NCBI GenBank assembly: GCA_017435385.1 | Contig: JAFSFB010000001.1 | Location: forward strand, 186,001 to 250,000 | DNA: 64,000 nucleotides | Direction of reading: 5' to 3' | Origin: Clostridia bacterium | GTDB taxonomy: Bacteria; Bacillota; Clostridia; Oscillospirales; Acutalibacteraceae | In this document: positions 40,860 to 50,478 of the stretch, piece by piece | Numbering within the stretch: position 1 is the first letter of the stretch | Layout of the letters: each line of letters begins with the position of its first letter | Made by a program: the position numbers and the translations under genes | The notes under the pieces: generated by a model | The model's input: only the letters and a program-made list of their open reading frames with translations | Databases searched by the model: none | What the model was told of the DNA's origin: nothing

Positions 40860-42791
40860 TTACCAGCGTGCATCGTAAGCATAGTTGTTCGCCTTGCCGA
40901 GCGAGTCATACCATGCCTGCGGTCCCTTGGGATTGGGATTCTTGACAGCCTTCGAGGTGTCGACACTTACGCTTTCGCCGTCCCTGAGAAGTCTTGCAAC
41001 AACAACGAGTCTTGCATCCTCGAAGTCATAGCAGCAGGTTGAAAGAGTGAGGATCTTGTCGGTCACGGCAAGGTCAACGCCCGTGTCATAGAAGCTTCTT
41101 TTTTCAAGCTCAACAATATACTCTGCAAACTTCTGATCGCTGCAGTCGATGAAGTTATAGGGGAAAACATAGCCGTTATCCTGCTCTGCCTTGCTGTTTG
41201 AAATGAAAACGCCGCAAACGAGCCAGAGGTTGTCGCCGTAAATAGTGTTGCACTCGATGACGGGTGCTCTCTTGAAGCCGTCAATATCTCTGTATTCTTC
41301 GAGCATGCCGAAGATCAGATCGTCGCTTCTCATGTTGTGACCGTAGATAACGGTGTTTCTGGGAAGTGTGTCAAATTGATTTTCGGCGATTCTGTAATCA
41401 AAGAAAGGAACGCCGTATTCGGTCCATTTCTTATAGATGTTTCTCTTGAGGTAATAATCGTTGTCCGATCCCTGAACGACGGGAAGGTTGATCTCAAAGG
41501 CGGGAATCGAGATCCAGCCCCTGAGGTCGGTGTTGGTGGCGTAGAGGGGAGCGTATTTTGCGAGCATACCGTCGGGGAAGGTAACGTCATACTGACCTCT
41601 GATGCTCTGATCGATAACCGCATCGCCGTGCTCCTTTACGCCGTCTGCGAGGTTGCTGACGGTATCGTTGATGAGCTTTTTGGCGATATTGGGCTGAATG
41701 ATATATGTGTTGGCAAGGATAACGCCGCTTGCGATGATAACGAGAACGGAAAGAGCGAGAACGATTCTTCTGATGATCTCGCCTGCTCCGACGGGCTGCT
41801 TTTCGCCGTTTTTCTTTTCTTCTTTTTCTCTCTGCTTTCTTGCCTTCTTTTCTTCCTTTGTTTCTTCGACGCTTGCTTCAAGAGCCGCCTTCTGCGCCGC
41901 TTCAAAGTCGCCGATAACTCTTTCCGTCTGCTCAATAAGAGGACGGTCATAGGTTTCATCCGTGTCTGTGCCGAAAACGATCTGAGGCTGTTTTGAGCCG
42001 TCAGACTCATTTTCATCCTGCGTGTCTGCGAATGAATAATCGTTACCGTCGTCGGGAATGACCACAACGAAGTCACCGTCTGACTGTGCTTCATCAGAGG
42101 TGCTGTCAGAGGAATTGTCTTCTTCAGCCGAAGCTTCGTCTGAAGCACCGTTGTCGGCATCGGCGGCAGGGAGAGTGTCAAGGAAGCCTGCTATGGAATC
42201 AAAATCGTCTGAAACGGGAGTGATTTCCGAGTTCGATTCGATCTCCGCAAGAATATCTCCGAAGCCCTTGTCGCTTTCGGTTTCGCTCTTCATGCTGTCG
42301 ATAAGACCGAAAATGTCGTTTTTGACATCGTCGGCGGAGGGAGTTTTCTTTTCTTTGTCAGCATCGGCAGGCTCGGGCTTGAAGAGAGCATCTTCGGAAA
42401 CCGCACCGTCACCGTCATCGGAATTGTCTGAGCCGTCGAGAGAAACAACGGGAATGTCGATTTCAAAATACTCCTCGGGACTCATCCAGAGCTCCTCAAG
42501 ACCGCTTTCCGCCGATTTTTCGCCGTCGCCGTTTTCCGAGGTTATAACGGAAAGAGGCTTGGGCACGATCGTTGCGGGACCGCTGTTGACAATGTCGTCA
42601 TAGAGGCTCTGAAGCTCGTTTTCGAGAGCCTTTTCGGTTTTTTCAATATCGTCATGAAAGCCTTCAAAGGCGGGAGCATCCTTTGAGGATTCGTCGAGGA
42701 AGCTTCCGAAGTCGATTTCCTTGAGCGCATCCTCGTCGGCAATATAGTTTATTTTTTCGTTTGTGTTTTCGTTGTTCTTTTTGTTTTCCAT
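40860..42791 (-). CDS. Class B sortase with long acidic cytoplasmic region
   Basis: 643 aa; most sortases have 200-300. Residues 1-342 are a low-complexity, Asp/Glu/Ser-rich cytoplasmic stretch, then a membrane helix (343-365) and an SrtB-type domain with the catalytic triad His485 (YGHNM), Cys586 (TLSTCCYD) and Arg594 (DARLVVVAR). C-terminal tail GPQAWYDSLGKANNY is shared with the next sortase. Its substrate and sorting signal were not found in this window. ATG at 42791 with GGAGG. Confidence 0.86.
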   Translation of the reverse strand: MENKKNNENTNEKINYIADEDALKEIDFGSFLDESSKDAPAFEGFHDDIEKTEKALENELQSLYDDIVNSGPATIVPKPLSVITSENGDGEKSAESGLEELWMSPEEYFEIDIPVVSLDGSDNSDDGDGAVSEDALFKPEPADADKEKKTPSADDVKNDIFGLIDSMKSETESDKGFGDILAEIESNSEITPVSDDFDSIAGFLDTLPAADADNGASDEASAEEDNSSDSTSDEAQSDGDFVVVIPDDGNDYSFADTQDENESDGSKQPQIVFGTDTDETYDRPLIEQTERVIGDFEAAQKAALEASVEETKEEKKARKQREKEEKKNGEKQPVGAGEIIRRIVLALSVLVIIASGVILANTYIIQPNIAKKLINDTVSNLADGVKEHGDAVIDQSIRGQYDVTFPDGMLAKYAPLYATNTDLRGWISIPAFEINLPVVQGSDNDYYLKRNIYKKWTEYGVPFFDYRIAENQFDTLPRNTVIYGHNMRSDDLIFGMLEEYRDIDGFKRAPVIECNTIYGDNLWLVCGVFISNSKAEQDNGYVFPYNFIDCSDQKFAEYIVELEKRSFYDTGVDLAVTDKILTLSTCCYDFEDARLVVVARLLRDGESVSVDTSKAVKNPNPKGPQAWYDSLGKANNYAYDARW

Positions 42792-42811
42792 ATGTTTAAA
42801 TCCTCCGAAAA

Positions 42812-43807
42812 TCAGTTAGCGCTGGGAACCCATGCTTCGGTGTTCTTATAGGGATTCTGAACGCCCTTGCTGTTATACCATACCTGAGGCCTGCGGTAGT
42901 CGGGATTGTCCTTGACAAGGGAAGCATCGATCGCTTCGCTTTCACCCTCGTGAAGGAGTCTGCCGACAATAACAAGACGGGTGTCAACATTTTTTCCGTA
43001 GTCATAAATGCAGGTTGAAAGAGTGATGACCTTGTCCGTCGGCTCGAGAGAAACGCCCGTTTCATAAAGCATTCTCTGCTTGACCTGATTGATGTAGCCG
43101 ACCATGTTGCTGTCGCTCATGTCGGGATAAATGTAGTTGAACATGTAGCCGTTATCGTCTGCTCTCTGGGTTGTTGAAAGGAAAACGGCACAGATCTTGT
43201 AGGTATGCTCTCCGTAAAGGGTCTGATATTTGATGATGGGATTTTCGATGAAATGCTCTTTATCCCTGAAATCGTAGAGAGAACGGAACGCCTGCTTGGG
43301 AACGCCGCTTGCTCTGCCCGTTGTGTGACCGTGAATGACCATGTTTTTTGAAAGGTCGGCGGTGTTCGAGCAACGGTAGTCTAGATAGATGTTGCCGTAG
43401 TTGGTTGATGTCGTTTCGGTCGTATATCTCTCGTAGAAATCGTATTTGAGATAACGGTCGTTGTCGCTTCCCTGAATGACGACCGTGTCAAGCTCCGTTC
43501 CGGGAATGCTGAGCCTGCCGACGAGATTGTTGTTGATCGAATATGCCTGCTTCATATCCTCGGTGATACCCTGAGGAAACTCGGCGGATTTATAGTTGTT
43601 TGACTTGACGGCGTCAAGCTTTGCCGCACCTGCATCATACTCGATATTGCCTTCGATTCTGAACTGTGCCGCCTGCTCGTTGATAACGGGCTGAGAGCCG
43701 TCATTTTTATTGTCTTTCAAAAGGTTTGATATTGTCATTCCGCCGAAAACGACCGTTGTGACTGCCAGAACAGCGCAGACGGCGGAAAGGATCTTCTTTG
43801 AATTCAT
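42812..43807 (-). CDS. Class B sortase
   Basis: 331 aa. N-terminal membrane anchor (about 7-27) and an SrtB domain: His161 (IHGHTTG), Cys266 (TLSTCIYD), Arg277 (TRLVIVGR). The C-terminal tail RRPQVWYNSKGVQNPY resembles the tail of the sortase downstream, pointing to duplication. ATG at 43807 is 1 nt after the cinA stop with GGAAGG upstream, so translation is coupled. Confidence 0.9.
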   Translation of the reverse strand: MNSKKILSAVCAVLAVTTVVFGGMTISNLLKDNKNDGSQPVINEQAAQFRIEGNIEYDAGAAKLDAVKSNNYKSAEFPQGITEDMKQAYSINNNLVGRLSIPGTELDTVVIQGSDNDRYLKYDFYERYTTETTSTNYGNIYLDYRCSNTADLSKNMVIHGHTTGRASGVPKQAFRSLYDFRDKEHFIENPIIKYQTLYGEHTYKICAVFLSTTQRADDNGYMFNYIYPDMSDSNMVGYINQVKQRMLYETGVSLEPTDKVITLSTCIYDYGKNVDTRLVIVGRLLHEGESEAIDASLVKDNPDYRRPQVWYNSKGVQNPYKNTEAWVPSAN

Positions 43808-43808
43808 C

Positions 43809-45056
43809 TTACTTACCTTCCTTTTCCTCAATATATCTTCTCACCAGATTCAACGCACGGGATGCATTGACATAGCGGTTATATTCTCTGTCATTTCTTC
43901 CCGTTTCGATTTTTTCGCATGCCTTATAGTCTTCGGTGTCGATCGCAATATAGCAAAGACCGACGGGCTTGTTTGTGCCGTCGCTGCCGGGGCCTGCGAT
44001 TCCCGTGACGGAAATTCCGATGTCCGCACCCGAAACTCTTCGGATGCCTGCCGCCATTTCGGTTGCAGTTTCTTTGCTGACCGCTCCGTGAGCGAGAAGC
44101 GTTTCGTGACTGACTCCGAGAATTTTTTCCTTTATATCGTTTGAATAGGTTATGGCACCATATTCAAAAACCGAGCTTGCTCCTGCAATATCGGTTATTC
44201 TTTTGGGAATATATCCTGCCGTGCAGCTTTCTGCGGTGGCAAGAGTGAGCGAATGCTTTTTCAGAAGCTCAACGACTCTTTCCTCAATGCTTTCGCTGTC
44301 GATTCCGTAAACGAATTTGCCGAGCCGTCTGCGTATTTCATCAATAACGGGCAGAAGCATTTCTTCCGCCTCTTTTTCGGTTTCCGCTTTTGCGGTGACT
44401 CTGAGAAGAGCTTCGCCCTTCTTGGCATAGGGAGCAACCGTCGGATTCTCTCCGTTGAGCAAATCGGCAACAAGCTCCGCCATGGCACTCTCGCCGATGC
44501 CCATTGTCCTGACGGTTCTTGAAACAATAACGCCGTCGGAATATCCGGCAAGATAGGGTACGGCATACTCCTGAAACATCGGAGCCATTTCGTAGGGCGG
44601 ACCGGGAAGAATAACAACGCATTTGCCGTCTTTCTTCAGGCCAAGACCGGGTGCCGTGCCGTTTTTGTTTCTGAAAACATCTCCGCCGACGGGCACATAT
44701 GCCTGCCTGAGGTTGTTTTCGGGCATATCGATCCCTCTGCCCCTGAAATAACTGCGGATTTCCTCTGCGATTTCTCCGTCAAGGACGGTTTCAAAGCCCA
44801 TGACCTCGCAGCAGACATCTCTCGTTATGTCGTCGGCTGTCGGACCCAGACCGCCCGTTGCGATAACGATATCGCTTCTTCCGAGAGCGGTTGTGAGAGC
44901 GGCGGCGAGTCTTTCGGCATTGTCGCCGACGGTTGTGTGGCGAAGGACGGAAATTCCGATTTTCGCAAGCTCAACCGAGAGATATCTTGAATTTGTGTTG
45001 AGAATATCGCCGAGCAGGATCTCCGTGCCGACGGATAAAATTTCGCATACTGCCAA
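43809..45056 (-). CDS. cinA: CinA-family protein (competence/damage-inducible; NMN deamidase-type C domain)
   Basis: 415 aa with both normal CinA domains: MoaB-like N-terminal domain (SVGTEILLGDILNTNS, ATGGLGPTADD, LPGPPYEM) and C-terminal amidase with ESCTAG (276-281, Ser277), GADIGISVTGIAGPG and KPVGLCYIA. Hydrolyses pyridine nucleotide damage products in other bacteria. TTG at 45056 is 9 nt after AAGGAG; the upstream ATG lies inside thiI. Follows thiI by 32 nt. Confidence 0.93.
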   Translation of the reverse strand: MAVCEILSVGTEILLGDILNTNSRYLSVELAKIGISVLRHTTVGDNAERLAAALTTALGRSDIVIATGGLGPTADDITRDVCCEVMGFETVLDGEIAEEIRSYFRGRGIDMPENNLRQAYVPVGGDVFRNKNGTAPGLGLKKDGKCVVILPGPPYEMAPMFQEYAVPYLAGYSDGVIVSRTVRTMGIGESAMAELVADLLNGENPTVAPYAKKGEALLRVTAKAETEKEAEEMLLPVIDEIRRRLGKFVYGIDSESIEERVVELLKKHSLTLATAESCTAGYIPKRITDIAGASSVFEYGAITYSNDIKEKILGVSHETLLAHGAVSKETATEMAAGIRRVSGADIGISVTGIAGPGSDGTNKPVGLCYIAIDTEDYKACEKIETGRNDREYNRYVNASRALNLVRRYIEEKEGK

Positions 45057-45088
45057 GAAAAGCAGCTCCTTTTTTGAGAAACTTTTAA

Positions 45089-46264
45089 TTAATAGCCGCT
45101 TATGAGAACGAATCTTGCATTTTCTGCGGCTTCGTTGACAAGCCTGTCCACATCGAGAGCTTTTTCGCACTCTTCAACATAATCGATGGTCGGTCTTGTT
45201 CTCGGATGCTTGGGTGTGAATACCGTGCAGCAATCCTCATAGGGCAGGATTGAGATATCGAAGGTTTCGATCTTTCTCGAAATTGCGACAACCTCGTCCT
45301 TGTCCATGCCGATGAGAGGTCTGAAAACGGGTATTTCGCAAACGCTGTCGGTGCATGCGATTGCCTGCATGGTCTGGCTTGCAACCTGACCGACACTTTC
45401 GCCCGTGATGAGTGCACCGGCATTTTCCTTTGCGGCTATTTTCTGAGCGACTCTCATCATCATGCGGCGCATGATAACGGTGAATATCTCTTCGGGGCAG
45501 TTGTCCTTGATAAGCTCCTGAGTTTCCGTGAAGGGAACTACGAAAAGAGCGATTCTGCCCGAATACTTGCTGACCTGCTTTAACAGGGAATGAACCTTCT
45601 GCTCGGCTCTTTCACTCGTGTAAGGGGGAGAGGCAAAATGAACAGCCATGAGCTCGAGCCCTCTTTTTGCCATCATGTAGCCTGCAACGGGGCTGTCGAT
45701 GCCGCCCGAAATGAGAAGAGCGGCTCTGCCTGCCGAGCCCGTGGGCATACCGCCCGCACCCTTGAGCTGTTTGCCGTGGATGTAAGCGCTGGAATCTCTG
45801 ACCTCGACGGTAACAACGATGTCGGGGTTATGAACATCAACCTCAAGATGAGGGAATTTTCGCAGAAGATATCCGCCCGTTTCTCTGCAGATCTCGGGGG
45901 ATTTGAGGGGAAACTTTTTGTCGGAACGCTTAGCTTCAACCTTGAAGCTTCTGACGGTCAGAAGCTGGGGAGCCAGGTATTCTTCAGCGCTTCTGAGAAT
46001 CGTTTCCATGTCCTTTTCGACTGCGGCGGCTCTCGAAAAGCCTGCGATGCCGAAAATTTTGCTGATTCTTTCAACTGCTTCGTCGAGGTCTACGCTCTCG
46101 TTTTCAGGCTCCGCAACGATCGTTGACTGAGCAACGGTGAATTTGAATTTGCCGATGCCGTCGAGTCTGCGGCGCATGTTTTTGACGAGCATATCCTCGA
46201 ATGTTCTTCTGTTAAGACCTTTGAGAGCAAGCTCTCCGTTTTTTATAAGAATAATTTCTTTCAT
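45089..46264 (-). CDS. thiI: tRNA 4-thiouridine synthase ThiI (no rhodanese domain)
   Basis: Makes s4U8 in tRNA and can supply sulfur to thiamine. 391 aa, the length of ThiI proteins lacking the C-terminal rhodanese. Seen: N-terminal ferredoxin-like and THUMP parts (1-165), PP-loop SGGIDSP (186-192), and conserved DCCTVF and RTRPTID. The Cys of the rhodanese domain is missing, so the cysteine desulfurase gene next to it probably donates sulfur directly. ATG at 46264 with GGAG. Confidence 0.94.
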   Translation of the reverse strand: MKEIILIKNGELALKGLNRRTFEDMLVKNMRRRLDGIGKFKFTVAQSTIVAEPENESVDLDEAVERISKIFGIAGFSRAAAVEKDMETILRSAEEYLAPQLLTVRSFKVEAKRSDKKFPLKSPEICRETGGYLLRKFPHLEVDVHNPDIVVTVEVRDSSAYIHGKQLKGAGGMPTGSAGRAALLISGGIDSPVAGYMMAKRGLELMAVHFASPPYTSERAEQKVHSLLKQVSKYSGRIALFVVPFTETQELIKDNCPEEIFTVIMRRMMMRVAQKIAAKENAGALITGESVGQVASQTMQAIACTDSVCEIPVFRPLIGMDKDEVVAISRKIETFDISILPYEDCCTVFTPKHPRTRPTIDYVEECEKALDVDRLVNEAAENARFVLISGY

Positions 46265-46284
46265 TTTGCACTCCGAAATTTTTA

Positions 46285-47418
46285 TTATTTTGCGGCTCTT
46301 ATAACTTTTTTTGCCTCGGCAATTCCGAGAATAAGAGCATCGATCTCCTGAACGGTTGTGTATCTTGAAAAGCTGATTCTCAGCGGACTGTCGAGTCTTT
46401 TGCGGTCAAGTCCCATCTGAGAGAGCACATGGCTCTTTTTGCCCTTTGAGCAGGCGGAGCCTGCCGAAACGCTGATGCCTCTGTCGGAAAGGAAGTTGAG
46501 CATCGGCTCGGATTTGATGCCGAGGACAGAGATGTTGGTGACATAAGGCAGAGCATCGGGCGGAGAGTTGACTACAACGTCGCCAAGCTCGGAAAGCTTT
46601 GAAACCATATAGTCACGCATTGCGAAAATATGCTCAAGCTCCCGTTTAGGATCGGGAAGGGCTCTTGCGGCGGCGGCGAAGCCTGCGATTGCGGGCATAG
46701 CTTCAGTTCCGGGGCGGAGCTTGCTTTCCTGCGAGCCGCCGAAGGTTCGGGGGCTGATCTTCACACCCTTGCGCATATAAAGAGCACCGACACCCTTAGG
46801 ACCGTGGATCTTGTGGGAGCTTATCGTCATAAGGTCAACGCCGAGAGCCGAGGGCTTTATCGGCATCTTGCCGAAAGCCTGAACCGCATCGCAGTGGATC
46901 AATGCGGGAGAGCGTGCCATGAGAGCCGCTCTTTTTGCCGCCTCAACGGGCATGATCGTTCCGACCTCGTTGTTGACAAGCATCATCGTGATGAGAATTG
47001 TGTTTGAGGTAACTGCGGCATAAAGGTCTTTTTCGCATATTCTGCCGTAGCCGTCAACCTTGAGCTTTATGACCTCAAAGCCCTCAGCCTCAAGCTGATT
47101 GAGGGTTTCATCAACGCTCGGATGCTCAACGCTTGTTGAAACGATTCTCTTGCCCATGCGGCGCATTTTGTGAGCCGCACCGATAACGGCGAGATTGTTC
47201 GTTTCGGTTCCGCCCGAAGTGAAATAGATCTCCTCGGGAAGACAGCCGAGTTTTTTTGCGATATCCACTCTTGATGAATCGAGCAGTTCCTTGGCACGGT
47301 TGCCCGAAGCATGGAGCGATGAGGGGTTGCCCCAGCAGTAAACCAGCGCATCGGAAACGGCATTGACCGCCTCGCTGCAGGGAGCGGTCGTTGCGCTGTT
47401 ATCAAAATAGGCTTCCAT
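46285..47418 (-). CDS. Cysteine desulfurase (NifS/IscS family)
   Basis: PLP enzyme giving sulfur from cysteine. 377 aa. Seen: DNSATTAP, SGGTETNN, EHPSV, NNEVGT, Schiff-base Lys203 in SSHKIHGPKG, and the persulfide Cys323 in SAGSACSKG. Position upstream of thiI (20 nt) suggests the role is to feed ThiI; it may also supply SmsB. Promoter at 47471-47499. ATG at 47418. Confidence 0.94.
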   Translation of the reverse strand: MEAYFDNSATTAPCSEAVNAVSDALVYCWGNPSSLHASGNRAKELLDSSRVDIAKKLGCLPEEIYFTSGGTETNNLAVIGAAHKMRRMGKRIVSTSVEHPSVDETLNQLEAEGFEVIKLKVDGYGRICEKDLYAAVTSNTILITMMLVNNEVGTIMPVEAAKRAALMARSPALIHCDAVQAFGKMPIKPSALGVDLMTISSHKIHGPKGVGALYMRKGVKISPRTFGGSQESKLRPGTEAMPAIAGFAAAARALPDPKRELEHIFAMRDYMVSKLSELGDVVVNSPPDALPYVTNISVLGIKSEPMLNFLSDRGISVSAGSACSKGKKSHVLSQMGLDRKRLDSPLRISFSRYTTVQEIDALILGIAEAKKVIRAAK

Positions 47419-47470
47419 TGATTGATTTTCCTCCTGTCGGCACTACACCCATTATAATCATATTTAAAAC

Positions 47471-47499
47471 ATTATACACCATAAACGCCTCTCTTGCAA
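47471..47499 (-). promoter_or_regulatory. Promoter of the desulfurase-thiI-cinA-sortase operon
   Basis: Minus strand TTGCAA, 17-nt spacer, TATAAT. No internal terminator was seen down to 38605, so up to six genes may be read from it. Confidence 0.65.
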
Positions 47500-47605
47500 T
47501 AATTTTTTAATAACAGATTATTAATATTATTTAAACAAAGAAAAAGAGTCTTTGCTCTAACATTATATGCCCGACGGAGAATAACCGTTTGTAACAATAT
47601 TGTAA

Positions 47606-47634
47606 TTGAATTATTCACAAAACTGTGATATAGT
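47606..47634 (+). promoter_or_regulatory. Promoter of the SEDS/PBP pair
   Basis: TTGAAT, 17-nt spacer, TATAGT, about 38 nt before the ATG. Confidence 0.65.
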
Positions 47635-47671
47635 TGCCTTATATCAGTTTTTCGGAAAGGAGAGAAATTTT

Positions 47672-49054
47672 ATGGCTGCGGAAAGACCACAGCACCGCTT
47701 TAATCAGATAGCGGTTCTTTTTCTGATGACTGTTTTCCAGCTTCTCTGCTGTGCATGCGTTGTTCTCAGGCAGGATACGCTCAGCGTGATAACGGTCTAT
47801 ACTTTTCTCGGATTTGTTGCACTCGAGTGGATCTATATGGCACTCGGCACGGTCATAACGGGACACGATTATTTTGAGCTCGAAGCGATCGGCTTCTTTC
47901 TCTCGGGAATCGGTCTGACGGTTTGTGCCAGCTTCAACGATGCTTATGCTTATAAACAGCTCTTTGCAATCGTTCTCGGCATTGTCACATACCTTCTTGT
48001 CATATTGCTCACGAGGGATGTCAACATTGCGGGCAAGCTGCGGTATGTTGCTGCGATCGGAAGCATTCTCATTCTTGCGGCAAACCTTGTTCTTGCAAAA
48101 ACCATCAACGGCACTCTCAACTGGATCGATCTCGGATTCTTTTCAATTCAGCCGTCTGAGCTCGTAAAGGTTGCATTTATTTTTGTCGGAGCGGTTTCGC
48201 TCGAAAAGCTTCTTTCGTCAAAGAGCCTGACAAAGTATCTGATTTACTGCATAACCTGCATCGGTGCGCTTTTTCTCATGAAGGATTTCGGCACCGCTTT
48301 GATCTTCTTCTTCACGTTCATTCTCATCGCATTCATGCGCTCGGGTGACATCAGAACGATCTTCTTCGTGTGTGCGGGTGCGCTGATATGCGCAATCTTC
48401 ATCTTCTTTTTCAAGCAGCATGTTTTTGAGAGATTTCAGGCATACAGACATGTCTGGGAGCTGATGGATTCAACGGGATATCAGCAGGCGAGAGCGTTGA
48501 TCTATATTGCGAGCGGCGGACTTTTCGGCCTCGGAATCGGAGAAGGACATGTCCGTGATATCTATGCGGCATCGACCGACATGGTCTTTGCTCTCATCTG
48601 CGAGGAATTCGGTCTGATTCTCGGAATTGCGATCCTTCTCTGCTTTGCGGGAATTGCGTTCTTTGCAATTCATGCCTCGAAAACAGCAGGCTCGACCTTC
48701 TATACAATAGCGGCGGTTTCGGCGGCAGGCATGATGCTTTTCCAGCTTGCGCTGAATGTTTTCGGCATAACGGATATTCTGCCTCTGACGGGCGTCACCC
48801 TTCCGTTTGTCAGCCGAGGCGGCTCGAGTATGATATGCTCATGGGGGCTTCTTGCATATATCCGCATGGCGAGCGCACCGTTCACACCTCCCGCCGCAGA
48901 CCCAAGACCCATGCCCATCAGCTTCAGGAAAAACAAAAAAGCCCGCCAGATCAATAACATCGTTGTCAAAGAGCCTGTTTCAAAAAAGAATGAAAATGCG
49001 GCAAAAAGAAAGCCCTCCGAAAAGAAGGCTCCGAAAGGAGGTCTTCCGAAATGA
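47672..49054 (+). CDS. SEDS-family protein (FtsW/RodA/SpoVE)
   Basis: Peptidoglycan glycosyltransferase in the membrane. 460 aa with about ten hydrophobic helices. Seen: NWIDLGFFSIQPSELVK, SILLA-type helix, GFGIGEGHVRDIYAAS-like segment (LGIGEGHVRDIYAAS) and GVTLPFVSRGGSSM near the C terminus, the classic SEDS end. The final ~60 residues are a Lys/Pro-rich cytoplasmic tail. ATG at 47672 with AAAGGAG. Overlaps the PBP gene by 4 nt (ATGA). Whether it serves division or elongation cannot be told. Confidence 0.92.
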   Translation: MAAERPQHRFNQIAVLFLMTVFQLLCCACVVLRQDTLSVITVYTFLGFVALEWIYMALGTVITGHDYFELEAIGFFLSGIGLTVCASFNDAYAYKQLFAIVLGIVTYLLVILLTRDVNIAGKLRYVAAIGSILILAANLVLAKTINGTLNWIDLGFFSIQPSELVKVAFIFVGAVSLEKLLSSKSLTKYLIYCITCIGALFLMKDFGTALIFFFTFILIAFMRSGDIRTIFFVCAGALICAIFIFFFKQHVFERFQAYRHVWELMDSTGYQQARALIYIASGGLFGLGIGEGHVRDIYAASTDMVFALICEEFGLILGIAILLCFAGIAFFAIHASKTAGSTFYTIAAVSAAGMMLFQLALNVFGITDILPLTGVTLPFVSRGGSSMICSWGLLAYIRMASAPFTPPAADPRPMPISFRKNKKARQINNIVVKEPVSKKNENAAKRKPSEKKAPKGGLPK

Positions 49055-50427
49055 AGATAACGGTTAAAAGGGCATATATTTTCTATGCTTTGATAATTGC
49101 CTTCCTTGCAGGAGTTGTTTTTCTCGTTGCGAGCGTGTATCTCAACGGTGAGGAATGGGCAACGAAAAGAGCTAACCGACATCTTTATTCAAGCTCGAAC
49201 GCCGTTCTCAGCGCAGGTCCGATCGTGGACATCAGAGGCGAGGTCATCGCCGACACGGAGAACGGAAAACGGGTCTATAATGAGGATGATCAGCTCAGAA
49301 AAGCGGTTCTTCATGTTCTCGGCGACACTCACGGATTCATCTATACGGGAACGCAGAGCCTTTACAGAGATACGCTTTCGGGCTATAACTTCGTTGACGG
49401 AATATATACTCTCAAGCAAAACGGTGTCGGACCCGAGCTTGTTCTCAACCTCGATACCGAGGCGTGCAAGGTTGCATATAAGGCACTCGGAAAGTTCAAC
49501 GGAGCCGTTGCCGTTTATAACTATGAAACGGGACAGCTTCTCTGCAGCGTTTCAAAGCCCACCTATGATCTTGTAAACAAGCCCAAGGATGTCAACACAA
49601 ATCCCGCTTATGACGGGGCGTATCTGGACAAGGTCGTATCCGGACTTTATACTCCCGGCTCAATTATGAAGATCATCACAGCCGCATGTGCGATAGAAAA
49701 CATTCCCGATATCTATGACAGAACCTTTGACTGCAACGGAGAATATGTTGTAACGGAAGGTCAGAGAGGCATCATCTGCAACGACAACCATAAAACGGGG
49801 CTGACTTTTGAAGAGGCGATGAACAAGTCATGCAACGCCGTTTTTGCTCAGATCGCCATTGAGCTCGGAGCAAAAAAGCTTCAGGCGACGGCAGAATCAA
49901 TGGGCTTCAATGCTTCTCTTTATGCGAGAGAGGTTCCTTTGAAAATGAGTCGGTACAAGCCTCCCGTCAGCGATAAGCTTGAGCTTGGCTGGGCAGGCAT
50001 CGGGCAGTCAACGACCCTTGTCAATCCCTGCCATTTCCTCTGCATCATGGGTGCGATCGCCAACGGCGGAGAGGGATATGCTCCCGACAGGATTTTTGAG
50101 ATGAACGGACTTCTTTCTTCGCAGAGAGGTACGCAGGTCATGGTTTCAATAAATCCCGAAACCGCCGCAAAGCTTGATGAGCTTCTGCGTTCAAATATCG
50201 AAAACGAATACGGCGACGACCGTTTCCCCGACCTCGAAATGTGCGGCAAAACGGGCACGGCTCAGATTACGGGGGCAGCAAGCCATTCATGGTTTGTCGG
50301 CTACTCCCAAAGGGATGACCTCCCGCTTGCAGTTGTCTGCGTTGCCGAAAATGCCGGCTCAGGCATGAAGACCGCAGTTAATGTTTCAAACACGGTCATG
50401 CAGTATTTTCTTGATAATCCGTATTAA
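49051..50427 (+). CDS. Class B penicillin-binding protein (transpeptidase)
   Basis: 458 aa; cross-links peptidoglycan and pairs with the SEDS protein in the preceding gene. A membrane helix (about 8-30), a short N-terminal domain (RG motif in VDIRGEVIAD) and the transpeptidase with active-site Ser204-x-x-Lys207 (PGSIMK), Ser260-Cys-Asn262 and Lys400-Thr-Gly402 (GKTGTAQ). Shorter than typical FtsI/PBP2, like the PbpA of the mycobacterial rodA-pbpA pair. ATG at 49051 after AAAGGAGG. Confidence 0.93.
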   Translation: MKITVKRAYIFYALIIAFLAGVVFLVASVYLNGEEWATKRANRHLYSSSNAVLSAGPIVDIRGEVIADTENGKRVYNEDDQLRKAVLHVLGDTHGFIYTGTQSLYRDTLSGYNFVDGIYTLKQNGVGPELVLNLDTEACKVAYKALGKFNGAVAVYNYETGQLLCSVSKPTYDLVNKPKDVNTNPAYDGAYLDKVVSGLYTPGSIMKIITAACAIENIPDIYDRTFDCNGEYVVTEGQRGIICNDNHKTGLTFEEAMNKSCNAVFAQIAIELGAKKLQATAESMGFNASLYAREVPLKMSRYKPPVSDKLELGWAGIGQSTTLVNPCHFLCIMGAIANGGEGYAPDRIFEMNGLLSSQRGTQVMVSINPETAAKLDELLRSNIENEYGDDRFPDLEMCGKTGTAQITGAASHSWFVGYSQRDDLPLAVVCVAENAGSGMKTAVNVSNTVMQYFLDNPY

Positions 50428-50430
50428 TTG

Positions 50431-50475
50431 AAAACGGCTTGCATCGGTTTTCACACCTTTGCAAGCCGTTATGCT
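50431..50475. terminator. Bidirectional terminator after the PBP gene
   Basis: 11-bp stem AACGGCTTGCA / TGCAAGCCGTT with a 16-nt loop, then ATGCTTTGCTATTTT. Confidence 0.7.
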
Positions 50476-50478
50476 TTG

